The translations under genes were made by a program, and so were the position numbers. From assembly GCA_031317595.1 (NCBI GenBank), contig JANCMB010000001.1, positions 1,046,871 through 1,110,870 on the forward strand: a DNA stretch of 64,000 nucleotides, written 5' to 3'. Source of the DNA: Glutamicibacter sp. PS (lineage in GTDB: Bacteria; Actinomycetota; Actinomycetes; Actinomycetales; Micrococcaceae). The notes beneath the pieces are model-generated. The model ran no database searches, was not told where the DNA came from, and was given only the letters and a program-made list of their open reading frames with translations. Of the stretch, positions 1 through 8,016 are shown piece by piece. Numbering within the stretch: the stretch's first letter is position 1; each line of letters opens with the position of its first letter.

Positions 1-297
1 AGCGGTGAGCATCACCTCGCCGAGCTGTTCGGGGTGGGTTAGCTCATCGAGCAAGAGCAGGATGCCGCCGAGCTTGTCGCCTTGAGCGTCGTGACGGCGC
101 ACATCGATCCCCCAGGAGGTCAGCTCGTCGGAGAGTTGTTGCGCGCGTGCGCTGGCGCCAAGGACCAATAGCGGTCCGGGCAACAGTGCGCTGCCCGGTT
201 CGTAGCGACGCAAGCGTGGCGGGCGCGGCAGACCAAGAAGTTTGGCAACCTTTTTGGTGTAGCCGCTGTTGACCAGTTCGAGGTACTTGTCAGCCAT
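1..297 (-). CDS. FabG4-type 3-oxoacyl reductase, N-terminal fragment
   Basis: Only the first 99 codons lie in the window; the ATG is at 297 and the frame is open to base 1. The N-terminus begins MADKYLELVNSGYTKK and continues with LPRPPRLRRYEPG. This resembles the extra N-terminal domain, a degenerate nucleotide-binding fold, that precedes the catalytic SDR domain in the long FabG4-like 3-oxoacyl-ACP/CoA reductases of actinobacteria. The catalytic domain is outside the window. The start lies 2 bp after the stop of the thiolase gene, so the two are cotranscribed. The same pair (fabG4-fadA2) is known from mycobacteria. The family call rests on the N-terminal domain and context only. Confidence 0.8.
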   Translation of the reverse strand, partial: MADKYLELVNSGYTKKVAKLLGLPRPPRLRRYEPGSALLPGPLLVLGASARAQQLSDELTSWGIDVRRHDAQGDKLGGILLLLDELTHPEQLGEVMLTA

Positions 298-299
298 GT

Positions 300-1592
300 T
301 TAGCGCGCCTCCACAATCGCGACGACACCCTGGCCACCGGCGGCACAAACGGAAATCAATGCCCGGCCCGAGCCCTTTTCATGCAGCATCTTCGCGGTGC
401 TGGCCACGATACGGCCACCGGTAGCTGCGAACGGGTGCCCGGCGGCCAACGAAGAACCATTGACGTTGAGCTTGCTACGGTCGATAGCGCCCAGCGGCGC
501 TTCGAGCCCGAGCTTCTCGCGGCAGAACTGCTCGTCCTCCCAAGCGGCCAGGGTCGAGAGCACGGTACCGGCAAATGCCTCATGGATTTCGTAGAAGTCG
601 AAGTCCTGCAAGGTCAGCCCGTTGCGTGCGAGCAGGCGTGCGGTGGCGTAGGCGGGGGCCATCAGGAGGCCTTCGGCTCCGTGCACAAAGTCCACTGCGG
701 CGGCTTCGAAGTCGACGAAATTCGCCAGCATCGGCAGATCGTTGGCCTCGGCATATTCTTCACTGCCGAGCAGCACGGTCGAGGCTCCGTCGGTCAGAGG
801 GGTGGAGTTACCAGCGGTCATGGTGGCCCGCTCCCCCAGTGACTTGCCGAAGGCCGGCTTGAGCTTACCCAGTTTCTCCAGCGTGGAATCCGGGCGCAGA
901 TTGTTGTCGCGGCTCAGTCCACGGAAAGGCGTGATCAGGTCGTCGAAGAACCCGCGCTCATAGGCGGCAGCTAGGTTCTGATGGCTGGCCAATGCCAGTT
1001 CGTCCTGTGCGGTACGGGTGATCCCCCAGGCCTCGGTGGTGAGCGCCTGGTGCTCGCCCATGGATAGCCCGGTGCGTGGTTCGCCGGTGCCCGGTGCGCT
1101 AGGAGCGAGGTGGGCTGGACGCAGCTTGCTTAGGGCGCTGAGCTTGTCCTTGGTGCTGCGGGCGCGAGCGAGTTCGAGCAAAATGCGACGCAGCGGTTCT
1201 GAAACGGCGATCGGAGCATCCGAGGTGGTGTCCACGCCGCCGCCGATGGCGGAATCAAGCTGGCCGAGTTTGATCTTATTGGCCAGTGATCCGATGGACT
1301 CCATGCCGGTAGCGCAGGCCATCTGGACGTCATAGGCCGGAGTGGCTGGATCCAGAGAGCTACCGAGCACGCATTCTCGGATCAGGTTGAAGTCTTTAGA
1401 GTGTTTCAGCACCGCACCGCCGGAGACGGCGCCAATGCGCTGACCTTGCAGTCCGAAGCGGGCGATCAGCCCTTCGAGGGCTGCGGTGAACATGTCCTGG
1501 TTCGAGGCGTTGGTGTAAGCGGTGTTGGCACGGGCGAAGGGAATGCGATTGCCACCGATGATGACGGCTTGGCGTGGCGCGGCAGTTGCCAT
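300..1592 (-). CDS. fadA2: acetyl-CoA C-acyltransferase (thiolase, FadA2/FadI type)
   Basis: This 430-residue thiolase should cleave 3-ketoacyl-CoA with CoA in the last step of beta-oxidation, or run in the condensing direction. The nucleophilic cysteine is C93 in MACATGMES. The catalytic histidines are visible as H337 in YEIHEAFAG and H386 in LAAGHPFAATG, and the second cysteine is C416 in SVCAAGGQG. An AGGAG ribosome site lies 7 nt before the ATG at 1592. It heads the operon with the FabG4-like reductase and is divergent from the tetR gene, with a palindrome between them at 1641-1657 suggesting local repression. It acts in the cytoplasm. Confidence 0.92.
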   Translation of the reverse strand: MATAAPRQAVIIGGNRIPFARANTAYTNASNQDMFTAALEGLIARFGLQGQRIGAVSGGAVLKHSKDFNLIRECVLGSSLDPATPAYDVQMACATGMESIGSLANKIKLGQLDSAIGGGVDTTSDAPIAVSEPLRRILLELARARSTKDKLSALSKLRPAHLAPSAPGTGEPRTGLSMGEHQALTTEAWGITRTAQDELALASHQNLAAAYERGFFDDLITPFRGLSRDNNLRPDSTLEKLGKLKPAFGKSLGERATMTAGNSTPLTDGASTVLLGSEEYAEANDLPMLANFVDFEAAAVDFVHGAEGLLMAPAYATARLLARNGLTLQDFDFYEIHEAFAGTVLSTLAAWEDEQFCREKLGLEAPLGAIDRSKLNVNGSSLAAGHPFAATGGRIVASTAKMLHEKGSGRALISVCAAGGQGVVAIVEAR

Positions 1593-1640
1593 GAAGCTAC
1601 TCCTGTGAAGTTCGAACTGTGGGGTGTATTACTGTAACCA

Positions 1641-1657
1641 AGAGTACATGATACTCT
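1641..1657. promoter_or_regulatory. candidate TetR operator overlapping the tetR -10 box
   Basis: A 17-bp inverted repeat AGAGTA-CATGA-TACTCT lies in the 72-bp gap between divergent fadA2 and tetR. Its right arm TACTCT (1652-1657) also fits a TAnnnT -10 box whose predicted transcription start is the GTG of tetR at 1665, 7 nt downstream. Binding here would block tetR and could affect fadA2. Seen directly; the assignment to this TetR protein is inferred from position. Confidence 0.55.
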
Positions 1658-1664
1658 GAGTAAC

Positions 1665-2333
1665 GTGAAGAACGTCACCCCTATGAATGATGTCACCGAG
1701 GACGGACGCGCCGCGCGCTGGCAGAACCACCGCACCGAGCGCCGCACCGAACTGTTGACGCTGGCCCGTAAGGCCGTGCATCAGCTCGGCCCGGGGGCAT
1801 CCATGGAGGAAATCGCCTCGCATGCGCAGACCTCTAAGCCGGTGTATTACCGATACTTCGGGGACAAGGAAGGACTGCGCCGGGCCCTCGGCGCCATGGT
1901 GATCACGGACTTTCGTCACCGGGTCATTGACGCCGCGCTGGCCAAGGACGACGAGCGAGCCGCACTGCGCGCCATGGTCGGCGCCTACCTGGAGTTGGCC
2001 CAACGCAGCCCCAACCTCTACTACTTCGTCACCAGCGGAGACCTCGAAGCAACAACAAACAGCGAGGAAGAAAGCCCCTCGGCAGCGCTGAACGCCTTCT
2101 TCACCGAGATCACCGCGCTAATGACCGACCGACTATCCAGCTATCTGCACGAAGCCGGTTCCAGCGACCCGCACGCAGTCTCGCTCTGGCCGCGTGCCGC
2201 GCTGGGCATGGTGCGAGCCGCGGGAGAATCCTGGCTGAGCCAACCCGAAGGCCCAAACAAGCCACCGCTAGATGAACTGGCCGACGCACTCACGACCTGG
2301 CTGATCAACGGCATCGCTGCCGCAACGCATTGA
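1665..2333 (+). CDS. TetR family transcriptional regulator
   Basis: This 222-residue regulator has the TetR helix-turn-helix at about residues 47-66 (MEEIASHAQTSKPVYYRYFG), followed by a helical ligand-binding domain. The GTG at 1665 is preferred because a -10-like TACTCT ends 7 nt before it, as in many leaderless genes of this window; the in-frame ATG at 1683 would give a protein 6 residues shorter. It lies 22 bp upstream of the acyl-CoA oxidase-like gene on the same strand and is divergent from the thiolase operon. It is therefore probably the repressor of this fatty-acid oxidation cluster, responding to an acyl-CoA or related ligand. The ligand is not readable from sequence. Confidence 0.88.
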   Translation: MKNVTPMNDVTEDGRAARWQNHRTERRTELLTLARKAVHQLGPGASMEEIASHAQTSKPVYYRYFGDKEGLRRALGAMVITDFRHRVIDAALAKDDERAALRAMVGAYLELAQRSPNLYYFVTSGDLEATTNSEEESPSAALNAFFTEITALMTDRLSSYLHEAGSSDPHAVSLWPRAALGMVRAAGESWLSQPEGPNKPPLDELADALTTWLINGIAAATH

Positions 2334-2355
2334 ACAACGAAAGGGAGTCATATCC

Positions 2356-4386
2356 ATGAGCACCAACCGCATCGACGTCGCCGCGCTCGGTCAACAGCTA
2401 CTGGGCGATTACGCTCAGATCCGCACCGCCTCACGCGCCCGCGCCGCCCGCCCGGAGCTGCAACGCGACCCCGCGCTGGGCATGGACGAGCACCGCGAAC
2501 GTGTCTTGGCACAGTTGAAAATCCTCGTGGAAGAGCAGGCCGTACAGCGCGCTTTCCCGAAAACCTATGGCGGACATGACGATCACGGCGGATCCTTGGC
2601 AGCCTTCGAGGAACTGGTTGCCGCCGACCCGTCACTGCAGATCAAGGCCGGCGTGCAGTGGGGACTCTTTGCCGGGGCGATCTTGCACCTCGGCACCGAA
2701 GAGCACCACGCCAAGTGGCTGCCGGATGCGATGGACCTGACCGTTCCCGGAGCCTTTGCCATGACCGAGATCGGTCACGGTTCGGATGTTGCGGCCGTTG
2801 CGACCACCGCCACCTACGACAAGGACACCGAAGAGTTCGTCATTCACACCCCCTTCCGCGCGGCGTGGAAAGAGTTCCTTGGCAACGCAGGATTGCATGG
2901 CACCGCTGCCACCGTCTTCGCCCAACTGATCACCAATGGTGTGAATCACGGGGTGCACTGCTTCTACGTGCCGATCCGTGACGAGAACGGCCAGTTCCTC
3001 CCCGGCGTGGGCGGCGAGGACGACGGGCTAAAGGGCGGGCTCAACGGAATCGACAACGGTCGACTGCACTTTGACCACGTCCGCGTGCCGCGCACCAATC
3101 TGCTCAACCGCTACGGCGATGTGGCCGCGGACGGCAGCTATTCCTCCCCCATCGCGTCGCCGGGCCGTCGCTTCTTCACCATGCTCGGAACGCTCGTTCA
3201 GGGACGTGTTTCCTTGGATGGGGCGGCGACCAATGCCTCGAAGATTGCGCTGCAGATCGCGGTGAGCTACGCCAACCAGCGGCGCCAGTTCACCAGCGTG
3301 TCGGAAACCGAAGAGACCACGCTCTTGGATTATCAGCGCCACCAGCGTCGCCTCCTGCCACGCCTGGCTCGCACCTATGCGGCAAGCTTCGCGCACGATG
3401 GGCTGCTCGAGAAATTCGATGCCGTCTTCTCCGGCCGCGCCGATTCCGATGACGACCGTCAAGATCTCGAAACCTTGGCCGCTGCGCTGAAGCCGCTCAG
3501 TACCTGGGATGCACTCGACACGCTGCAAGAATCTCGTGAGGCCTGTGGTGGCTCGGGCTTTATCGCCAAGAACCGCTTCACCCAGCTCTACCAGGACCTC
3601 GATGTGTATGTGACCTTTGAGGGCGATAACAACGTCCTGTTGCAGCTGGTCGGCAAGCGCCTGCTCACCGATTACGCCTCGGGTTTCCGCAAGCTGGATA
3701 CCGGCGCGATGGCCATGTATGTGGCCAAGCAGGTCGGCACCGCCGCGCTACACCGCTCCGGTTTGCGTTCGGTGGTGCAGTCCGTGGTCGATGTCTCCGA
3801 CGAACGCAAGAGCGCCAACTACTTCAAGGATTCGCAGAATCAGCGCGAGCTGCTCACGGGACGCATTAATGCGCTGGTGGCAGAGATCGCCGGCAATCTC
3901 CGCGCGGCCGGTAAGGACAAGGTCAAGACCGCACAGGCGTTCAACGAAAATCAGGACACCCTGATTGCCGCAGCGCGCACTCACGGCGAACTGTTGCGTT
4001 TCGAAGCCTTCACCGAAGCTCTGGAGCGAGTCAGCGACGAAACCACCCGTGAGGTGCTGACCTGGCTGCGCGACGTGTTTGTGCTGTGCGTGATCGAACA
4101 GGATTTGGGCTGGTACCTGGCCAACGGCTGGCTTTCGATGCAGCGTGCACGTACGCTTCCCGAGTACATCAACCGCCTGCTGGCCCGCCTCCGTCCGCAC
4201 GCCCAGGATCTGGTCGACGCCTTCGGATATACCCAGGATCACCTGCGTGCCGATATTTCCAGCGGTATCGAGGCCGAGCGCCAGGAAGAGGCCATGGCCT
4301 ACTTCGCGGCATTGCGGGCTAGCGATCAGGCCCCAATCAGCGAAAAATCGCTACTGAAAAAGACCAAGGCCGCGGCTACCGCCTAG
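2356..4386 (+). CDS. acyl-CoA dehydrogenase/oxidase family flavoprotein
   Basis: At 676 residues this is longer than classical acyl-CoA dehydrogenases (about 380) and matches acyl-CoA oxidase-like enzymes. FAD- and substrate-binding signatures are FAMTEIGHGSDV (134-145), GLNGIDNGRLHFDHVRVPR and GTLVQGRVSLDGAATNASK. The catalytic glutamate is probably E422 in YVTFEGDNNVLLQLVGKR, the position used by acyl-CoA oxidases. It would introduce the first double bond of beta-oxidation. Whether the electron acceptor is O2 or an electron-transfer flavoprotein cannot be read. An AAAGGGAG ribosome site precedes the ATG, and it follows tetR by 22 bp. Three hairpins follow the stop codon. Confidence 0.88.
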   Translation: MSTNRIDVAALGQQLLGDYAQIRTASRARAARPELQRDPALGMDEHRERVLAQLKILVEEQAVQRAFPKTYGGHDDHGGSLAAFEELVAADPSLQIKAGVQWGLFAGAILHLGTEEHHAKWLPDAMDLTVPGAFAMTEIGHGSDVAAVATTATYDKDTEEFVIHTPFRAAWKEFLGNAGLHGTAATVFAQLITNGVNHGVHCFYVPIRDENGQFLPGVGGEDDGLKGGLNGIDNGRLHFDHVRVPRTNLLNRYGDVAADGSYSSPIASPGRRFFTMLGTLVQGRVSLDGAATNASKIALQIAVSYANQRRQFTSVSETEETTLLDYQRHQRRLLPRLARTYAASFAHDGLLEKFDAVFSGRADSDDDRQDLETLAAALKPLSTWDALDTLQESREACGGSGFIAKNRFTQLYQDLDVYVTFEGDNNVLLQLVGKRLLTDYASGFRKLDTGAMAMYVAKQVGTAALHRSGLRSVVQSVVDVSDERKSANYFKDSQNQRELLTGRINALVAEIAGNLRAAGKDKVKTAQAFNENQDTLIAAARTHGELLRFEAFTEALERVSDETTREVLTWLRDVFVLCVIEQDLGWYLANGWLSMQRARTLPEYINRLLARLRPHAQDLVDAFGYTQDHLRADISSGIEAERQEEAMAYFAALRASDQAPISEKSLLKKTKAAATA

Positions 4387-4395
4387 GCCTGGACC

Positions 4396-4434
4396 GGTTC
4401 CTGAGCGGAACCACCTAGGGCCATTGGTGGCCCT
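4396..4434. terminator. two small hairpins after the acyl-CoA oxidase gene
   Basis: GGTTCC-TGAGC-GGAACC (4396-4412) and AGGGCCA-TTGG-TGGCCCT (4417-4434) follow the stop at 4386 in series. Neither has a T run. With the stronger hairpin downstream they probably help end transcription or protect the 3' end. Confidence 0.45.
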
Positions 4435-4447
4435 GAACTCAACATAG

Positions 4448-4494
4448 CCGGCGGCGGCACCAAGCATGGAACCCATGCTTGGTGCCGCCGCCGG
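4448..4494. terminator. bidirectional terminator hairpin, 22-bp perfect stem
   Basis: The arms 4448-4469 and 4473-4494 are perfectly complementary over 22 bp and leave a 3-nt loop (AAC). It lies between convergent genes ending at 4386 and 4532. No T run follows on either strand, so it is a strong stem terminator or mRNA end protector of a type that recurs in this window. Confidence 0.8.
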
Positions 4495-4531
4495 TGGCTT
4501 GCGACGAGGGCTACCTACGACGCTGGCTCTG

Positions 4532-5101
4532 CTACGAGAGGTCTTCGGCCTTGACCGCGGCACGAACCTCGACCTTTGGAGCCTGGTGTTCGCCGGCGGA
4601 TGCCAGGCGTTGCACTTCCAGAATGCGAGGGTTTTCCCCTTCGGCGCTGTTCAGAATCCAGGGCCCGATCATCAGATAGCGCCCGTCGTTCTCCGCGGCA
4701 GTGACAACACCGGTGACTACGAAGCGACCGTAAGGGGCCTGCTCGATGCTGGTAGCCACCAAGTCCCCGTGGGAAATTTCGGATACCGGGCACGCGGTCG
4801 CTTCCAGGGCACCGTCGTAGTCGGCCGGGAAGGCCCGCACCTCCTTATCGGGGCTACGCTGGAGCTGCTTATCCTCGCCCACCTTCACGCTTTTAGGGAC
4901 GCCGGCCAGCGGCTGGCCGCCCACCATCAGTTCGTCGGCGAAGCTGCAATGCACGGTGCCGGTCACCAGATAGTGGCCATAGCGTGCCGATTTATACAGC
5001 ACGGAGACCACATCACCGGCGGAGACTTCGCTCAAAGCGGCCTTCATGCCCGCCACGTCACGCTTTGAGGGGCCTTTCAGAAATTCCTCTACCGTCATCA
5101 T
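4532..5101 (-). CDS. two-repeat protein of unknown function
   Basis: I do not recognise a named family in this 189-residue protein. It has no signal peptide or membrane segment and looks soluble, acidic and cytoplasmic. It contains two similar units, about residues 28-66 (GDVVSVLYKSARYGHYLVTG) and 111-150 (GDLVATSIEQAPYGRFVVTG). Each has the pattern GD-V/L-V, then YG-h/r-aVTG, then LM-h-G, which suggests a duplicated small beta-barrel. The C-terminus after about residue 160 is Ala/Glu/Lys rich. A purine-rich GGAAAGAG precedes the paired ATGs at 5101/5098. It is monocistronic and convergent with the gene before it. Confidence 0.75.
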   Translation of the reverse strand: MMTVEEFLKGPSKRDVAGMKAALSEVSAGDVVSVLYKSARYGHYLVTGTVHCSFADELMVGGQPLAGVPKSVKVGEDKQLQRSPDKEVRAFPADYDGALEATACPVSEISHGDLVATSIEQAPYGRFVVTGVVTAAENDGRYLMIGPWILNSAEGENPRILEVQRLASAGEHQAPKVEVRAAVKAEDLS

Positions 5102-5252
5102 GCTCTTTCCATCGTTGAATCTGTTTCCTTAAACCCTATGCCATGCACGGGTCTTGTAGCCGGAGGAAAACCCGGGCCCAGCGCTGGCACCGCCCTGTTG
5201 TACCGTGGGCCCAAGGGCGCATGAGTTTGGCATGAAATACCTTGGCAACAAA

Positions 5253-5281
5253 CTGTCAAAGAACCATTTCACAGCTAAGCT
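5253..5281 (+). promoter_or_regulatory. pepN promoter, predicted leaderless
   Basis: CTGTCA (5253-5258) and TAAGCT (5276-5281) are 17 bp apart, and the -10 ends 6 nt before the GTG start at 5288. No ribosome site is present. The same TAAGCT box, at nearly the same distance, precedes yaaA at 45355. Confidence 0.55.
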
Positions 5282-5287
5282 GTAAGG

Positions 5288-7942
5288 GTGGACACACTTG
5301 AACGCTACAGCCCTAACGAGAACCTGACCCGCGACGAGGCCGCCTGGCGCGCGGCCCAAATCAGCCTGCAGAGCATCCAGGTCACCCTCGATGTCAGCAA
5401 CGCCGCCGAGCGCGAGGCAACGAGCTTCGCCAGCGAATCGGTACTCGAGTTCGACAGCGCAAGCACCGAAACCTTCATCGACTTCATCCATGAATCCGTC
5501 GATTCCATCTGGCTCAACGACGAGCCGGTGAACGTTGCCGACGCGGTCCTCGACGCCCGGATCTACCTCACCGGCCTGAACCTAGGCCGCAATACCGTGC
5601 GCATTCACGGCCGGGCACTGTACTCCCGCTCCGGTGAGGGACTGCACCGCTTCGTAGACCCCAGCGATGCCCAAACGTACCTTTACACCCAGTTCGAGCC
5701 ATCGGAAGCCCGACGCGTCTTTGCCTGCTTCGAACAACCCGACATTAAAGGTTCGTACAGCTTCACGCTACGCGGACCCGCCGACTGGCATCTGGCCAGT
5801 AACCAACCGGTGGTCGATACCGAGGTGCACAAGGACGGCTCCAAGACCGTGCGCTGTGCACCGACTCCCCCGATTTCCAGCTACATTACGGCTGTGCTGG
5901 CCGGCCCGTACCATGTAGTCCGCGACGTGCACGAGCAACCACTAGCGGGTCAGGATGAGCCACTGCGCATCGAACTGGCCGCAACCTGCCGCGCCTCGCT
6001 CGCCGATGATTTCGATGGCGAGCAGATTCTCGAGCTGACTAAACAGGGGCTACGCTACTTCCACGAACTCTTCGATTACCCCTACCCGTGGGGTAAGTAC
6101 GACTCGGCTTTCGTTCCCGAATATAACCTCGGCGCGATGGAAAACCCGGGGCTGGTGACCTTCACCGAACGCTACGTGTTCACCTCGGCGGCCACCGAGG
6201 CGCAGCATGAACAACGCGCCAATACGATCATGCACGAGATGGCGCACATGTGGTTCGGCGACCTCGTCACCATGAAGTGGTGGGATGATCTGTGGCTGAA
6301 AGAATCCTTTGCGGATTACATCGGCACGCTGGCCGTCGACGAAGGCACCGCCTTCGACACTGCATGGACCACCTTCGCCGCCCGCCGCAAAGCCTGGGCC
6401 TATGTGGCCGACCAGATGCCCACCACGCACCCAATCGTGGCGGACATTGTGGATCTGCAAGCCGCGGACCAAAATTTCGACGGGATTACCTACGCCAAGG
6501 GCGCCAGCGTGCTCAAGCAACTCGCGGCCTACGTGGGCCAGGACGCTTTCCGTGAGGCCGCCCGGGCTTACTTTGTGGCCCATGCCTTTTCCAACACCAC
6601 ACTGGATGACTTCCTGATCGCACTGGAAGAGGCCAGCGGACGCGACATGCGCGCTTGGGCTCAAGCGTGGCTGATGACCTCCGGGGTACCGAGACTGCGC
6701 GTAGAGCTTCGCACCACGGACGACGGAATCGTCAGCGAGGCGCGCCTGGTTCAGGAGGGCACCGACCCGTTGACCGGCGAGCCAATTGTGCGCCCGCACG
6801 TGCTCAGCGTCGGTAGCTACAACCTGCGCGAAGGTGCCCTGGAACGTACCACCAGCCATCGTGTGGAGCTTGTCGGCGAGCACGTTGAGCTGGATTTCCT
6901 CCTCGGGCAACCCGCTCCAGATCTGGTATTGCCCAACGACGGGGATGAAACCTACGCGCTGATCGACTTTGATGACCGGTCGCTGGCGACGCTCTTGGAG
7001 CATCTTGGCCAGCTCACCGATTCGCTGCCGCGTGCCACCTGCTGGGCTTCGCTCTGGGATGCGGTTCGCGGGGCCCGGCTCAGCGCGGATCGCTACCTTG
7101 AGGCCATCTTGCGTCATGGCGATCGGATCGGGGACGCCGGAGTATTCGGCTTCTTGCTCGACCAGCTGCTAGCTACCCTCAACCAGTATTTGGCCGCCGA
7201 GCACCGCGAGGCAGCCCGCGATGAGGCCGCCACGGTGCTCACCACCTGGCTGACCCGCTTCGAGGCTAACGGTGACCAGCAGATTCTTACCGCGCGCACG
7301 CTGGCACGCCTGGCCCGCGGGGCGGTGGCCACGGAAGTCATCGAGGAACTACTGGGAGACTCTTCGAACCGCTTCGGGCTCGTCGTTGATGAGCAGTTGC
7401 GCTGGCTGTGCTGGCAAGCGTTGGCAGCCTCGGGCCGCTTGGACGCGGCAGCCGAGGAACGCATGCGCGCGGATTTGGCCGCAAAGCCCAGCGCCGTGGC
7501 GGAAAATTCGCTGCGCACCGCACTGGCCGCACGGCCAGAACCTGAGGTGAAGTCCGTTGCCTTCAATCAGGTACTCGAGGCCGCAGACGCTTCCGGTCCG
7601 CTCTCCAACGATGCGCTCTCGGCCATTGCCGAGGGATTTTCCATGGGCTCGGCCGAATTGCTCGCTCCCTTTGAGAGGACCTATTGGCAGTCTATTGCCC
7701 GGGTGTTCGACTCGATGAGCATGGAATTTGCCACCCGCGTGATTCGCGGGCTGTTCCCGCGGTATCAGCAACTGCAGACGCCGGTGGAATTGGATCCTTC
7801 GGTCATTGCTCTGAATGCCTGGCTTGAGGCACACCCACAGGCCCCGAAGGCCCTGGTTCGGATTCTGTTGGAGGAACGCGACGGGTTGCTGCGCCGTCTG
7901 CGCGCCCAAGAACTCTCGGCACGCGTGGCGCTCAAGAGTTAG
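5288..7942 (+). CDS. pepN: aminopeptidase N (M1 zinc metalloprotease)
   Basis: This 884-residue enzyme removes N-terminal amino acids from peptides in the cytoplasm. The exopeptidase motif GAMEN is at about 282-286. The zinc site HEMAH is at about 316-320, with the third zinc ligand glutamate at about 339 in WLKESFADY, the normal HEXXH-X18-E spacing. The C-terminal half is the alpha-helical ERAP1-like domain of actinobacterial PepN. There is no signal peptide. The GTG at 5288 is supported by a -10 box 6 nt upstream and by the NLTRDEA segment that normally sits near the N-terminus. It is monocistronic and ends at a 22-bp terminator hairpin. Confidence 0.95.
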   Translation: MDTLERYSPNENLTRDEAAWRAAQISLQSIQVTLDVSNAAEREATSFASESVLEFDSASTETFIDFIHESVDSIWLNDEPVNVADAVLDARIYLTGLNLGRNTVRIHGRALYSRSGEGLHRFVDPSDAQTYLYTQFEPSEARRVFACFEQPDIKGSYSFTLRGPADWHLASNQPVVDTEVHKDGSKTVRCAPTPPISSYITAVLAGPYHVVRDVHEQPLAGQDEPLRIELAATCRASLADDFDGEQILELTKQGLRYFHELFDYPYPWGKYDSAFVPEYNLGAMENPGLVTFTERYVFTSAATEAQHEQRANTIMHEMAHMWFGDLVTMKWWDDLWLKESFADYIGTLAVDEGTAFDTAWTTFAARRKAWAYVADQMPTTHPIVADIVDLQAADQNFDGITYAKGASVLKQLAAYVGQDAFREAARAYFVAHAFSNTTLDDFLIALEEASGRDMRAWAQAWLMTSGVPRLRVELRTTDDGIVSEARLVQEGTDPLTGEPIVRPHVLSVGSYNLREGALERTTSHRVELVGEHVELDFLLGQPAPDLVLPNDGDETYALIDFDDRSLATLLEHLGQLTDSLPRATCWASLWDAVRGARLSADRYLEAILRHGDRIGDAGVFGFLLDQLLATLNQYLAAEHREAARDEAATVLTTWLTRFEANGDQQILTARTLARLARGAVATEVIEELLGDSSNRFGLVVDEQLRWLCWQALAASGRLDAAAEERMRADLAAKPSAVAENSLRTALAARPEPEVKSVAFNQVLEAADASGPLSNDALSAIAEGFSMGSAELLAPFERTYWQSIARVFDSMSMEFATRVIRGLFPRYQQLQTPVELDPSVIALNAWLEAHPQAPKALVRILLEERDGLLRRLRAQELSARVALKS

Positions 7943-7956
7943 CTCACCCGTTAAGC

Positions 7957-8003
7957 ACACGTGCGGGCCTTGACCGAAAACTTCGGTCAAGGCCCGCACG
8001 TGT
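7957..8003. terminator. bidirectional terminator hairpin, 22-bp perfect stem
   Basis: Arms 7957-7978 and 7982-8003 pair perfectly over 22 bp around the 3-nt loop AAC. It separates convergent pepN (stop 7942) and the lipoate ligase gene (stop 8017). Stem length and loop match the hairpin at 4448-4494. Confidence 0.85.
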
Positions 8004-8016
8004 AAACACCACCGAG

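Noticed and set aside
6050..7117. Minus-strand 355-codon frame inside pepN
   Set aside because: It lies wholly opposite the pepN catalytic domain, is Gly/His/Val/Arg rich without a domain pattern, and arises from the GC-rich codon structure of pepN.
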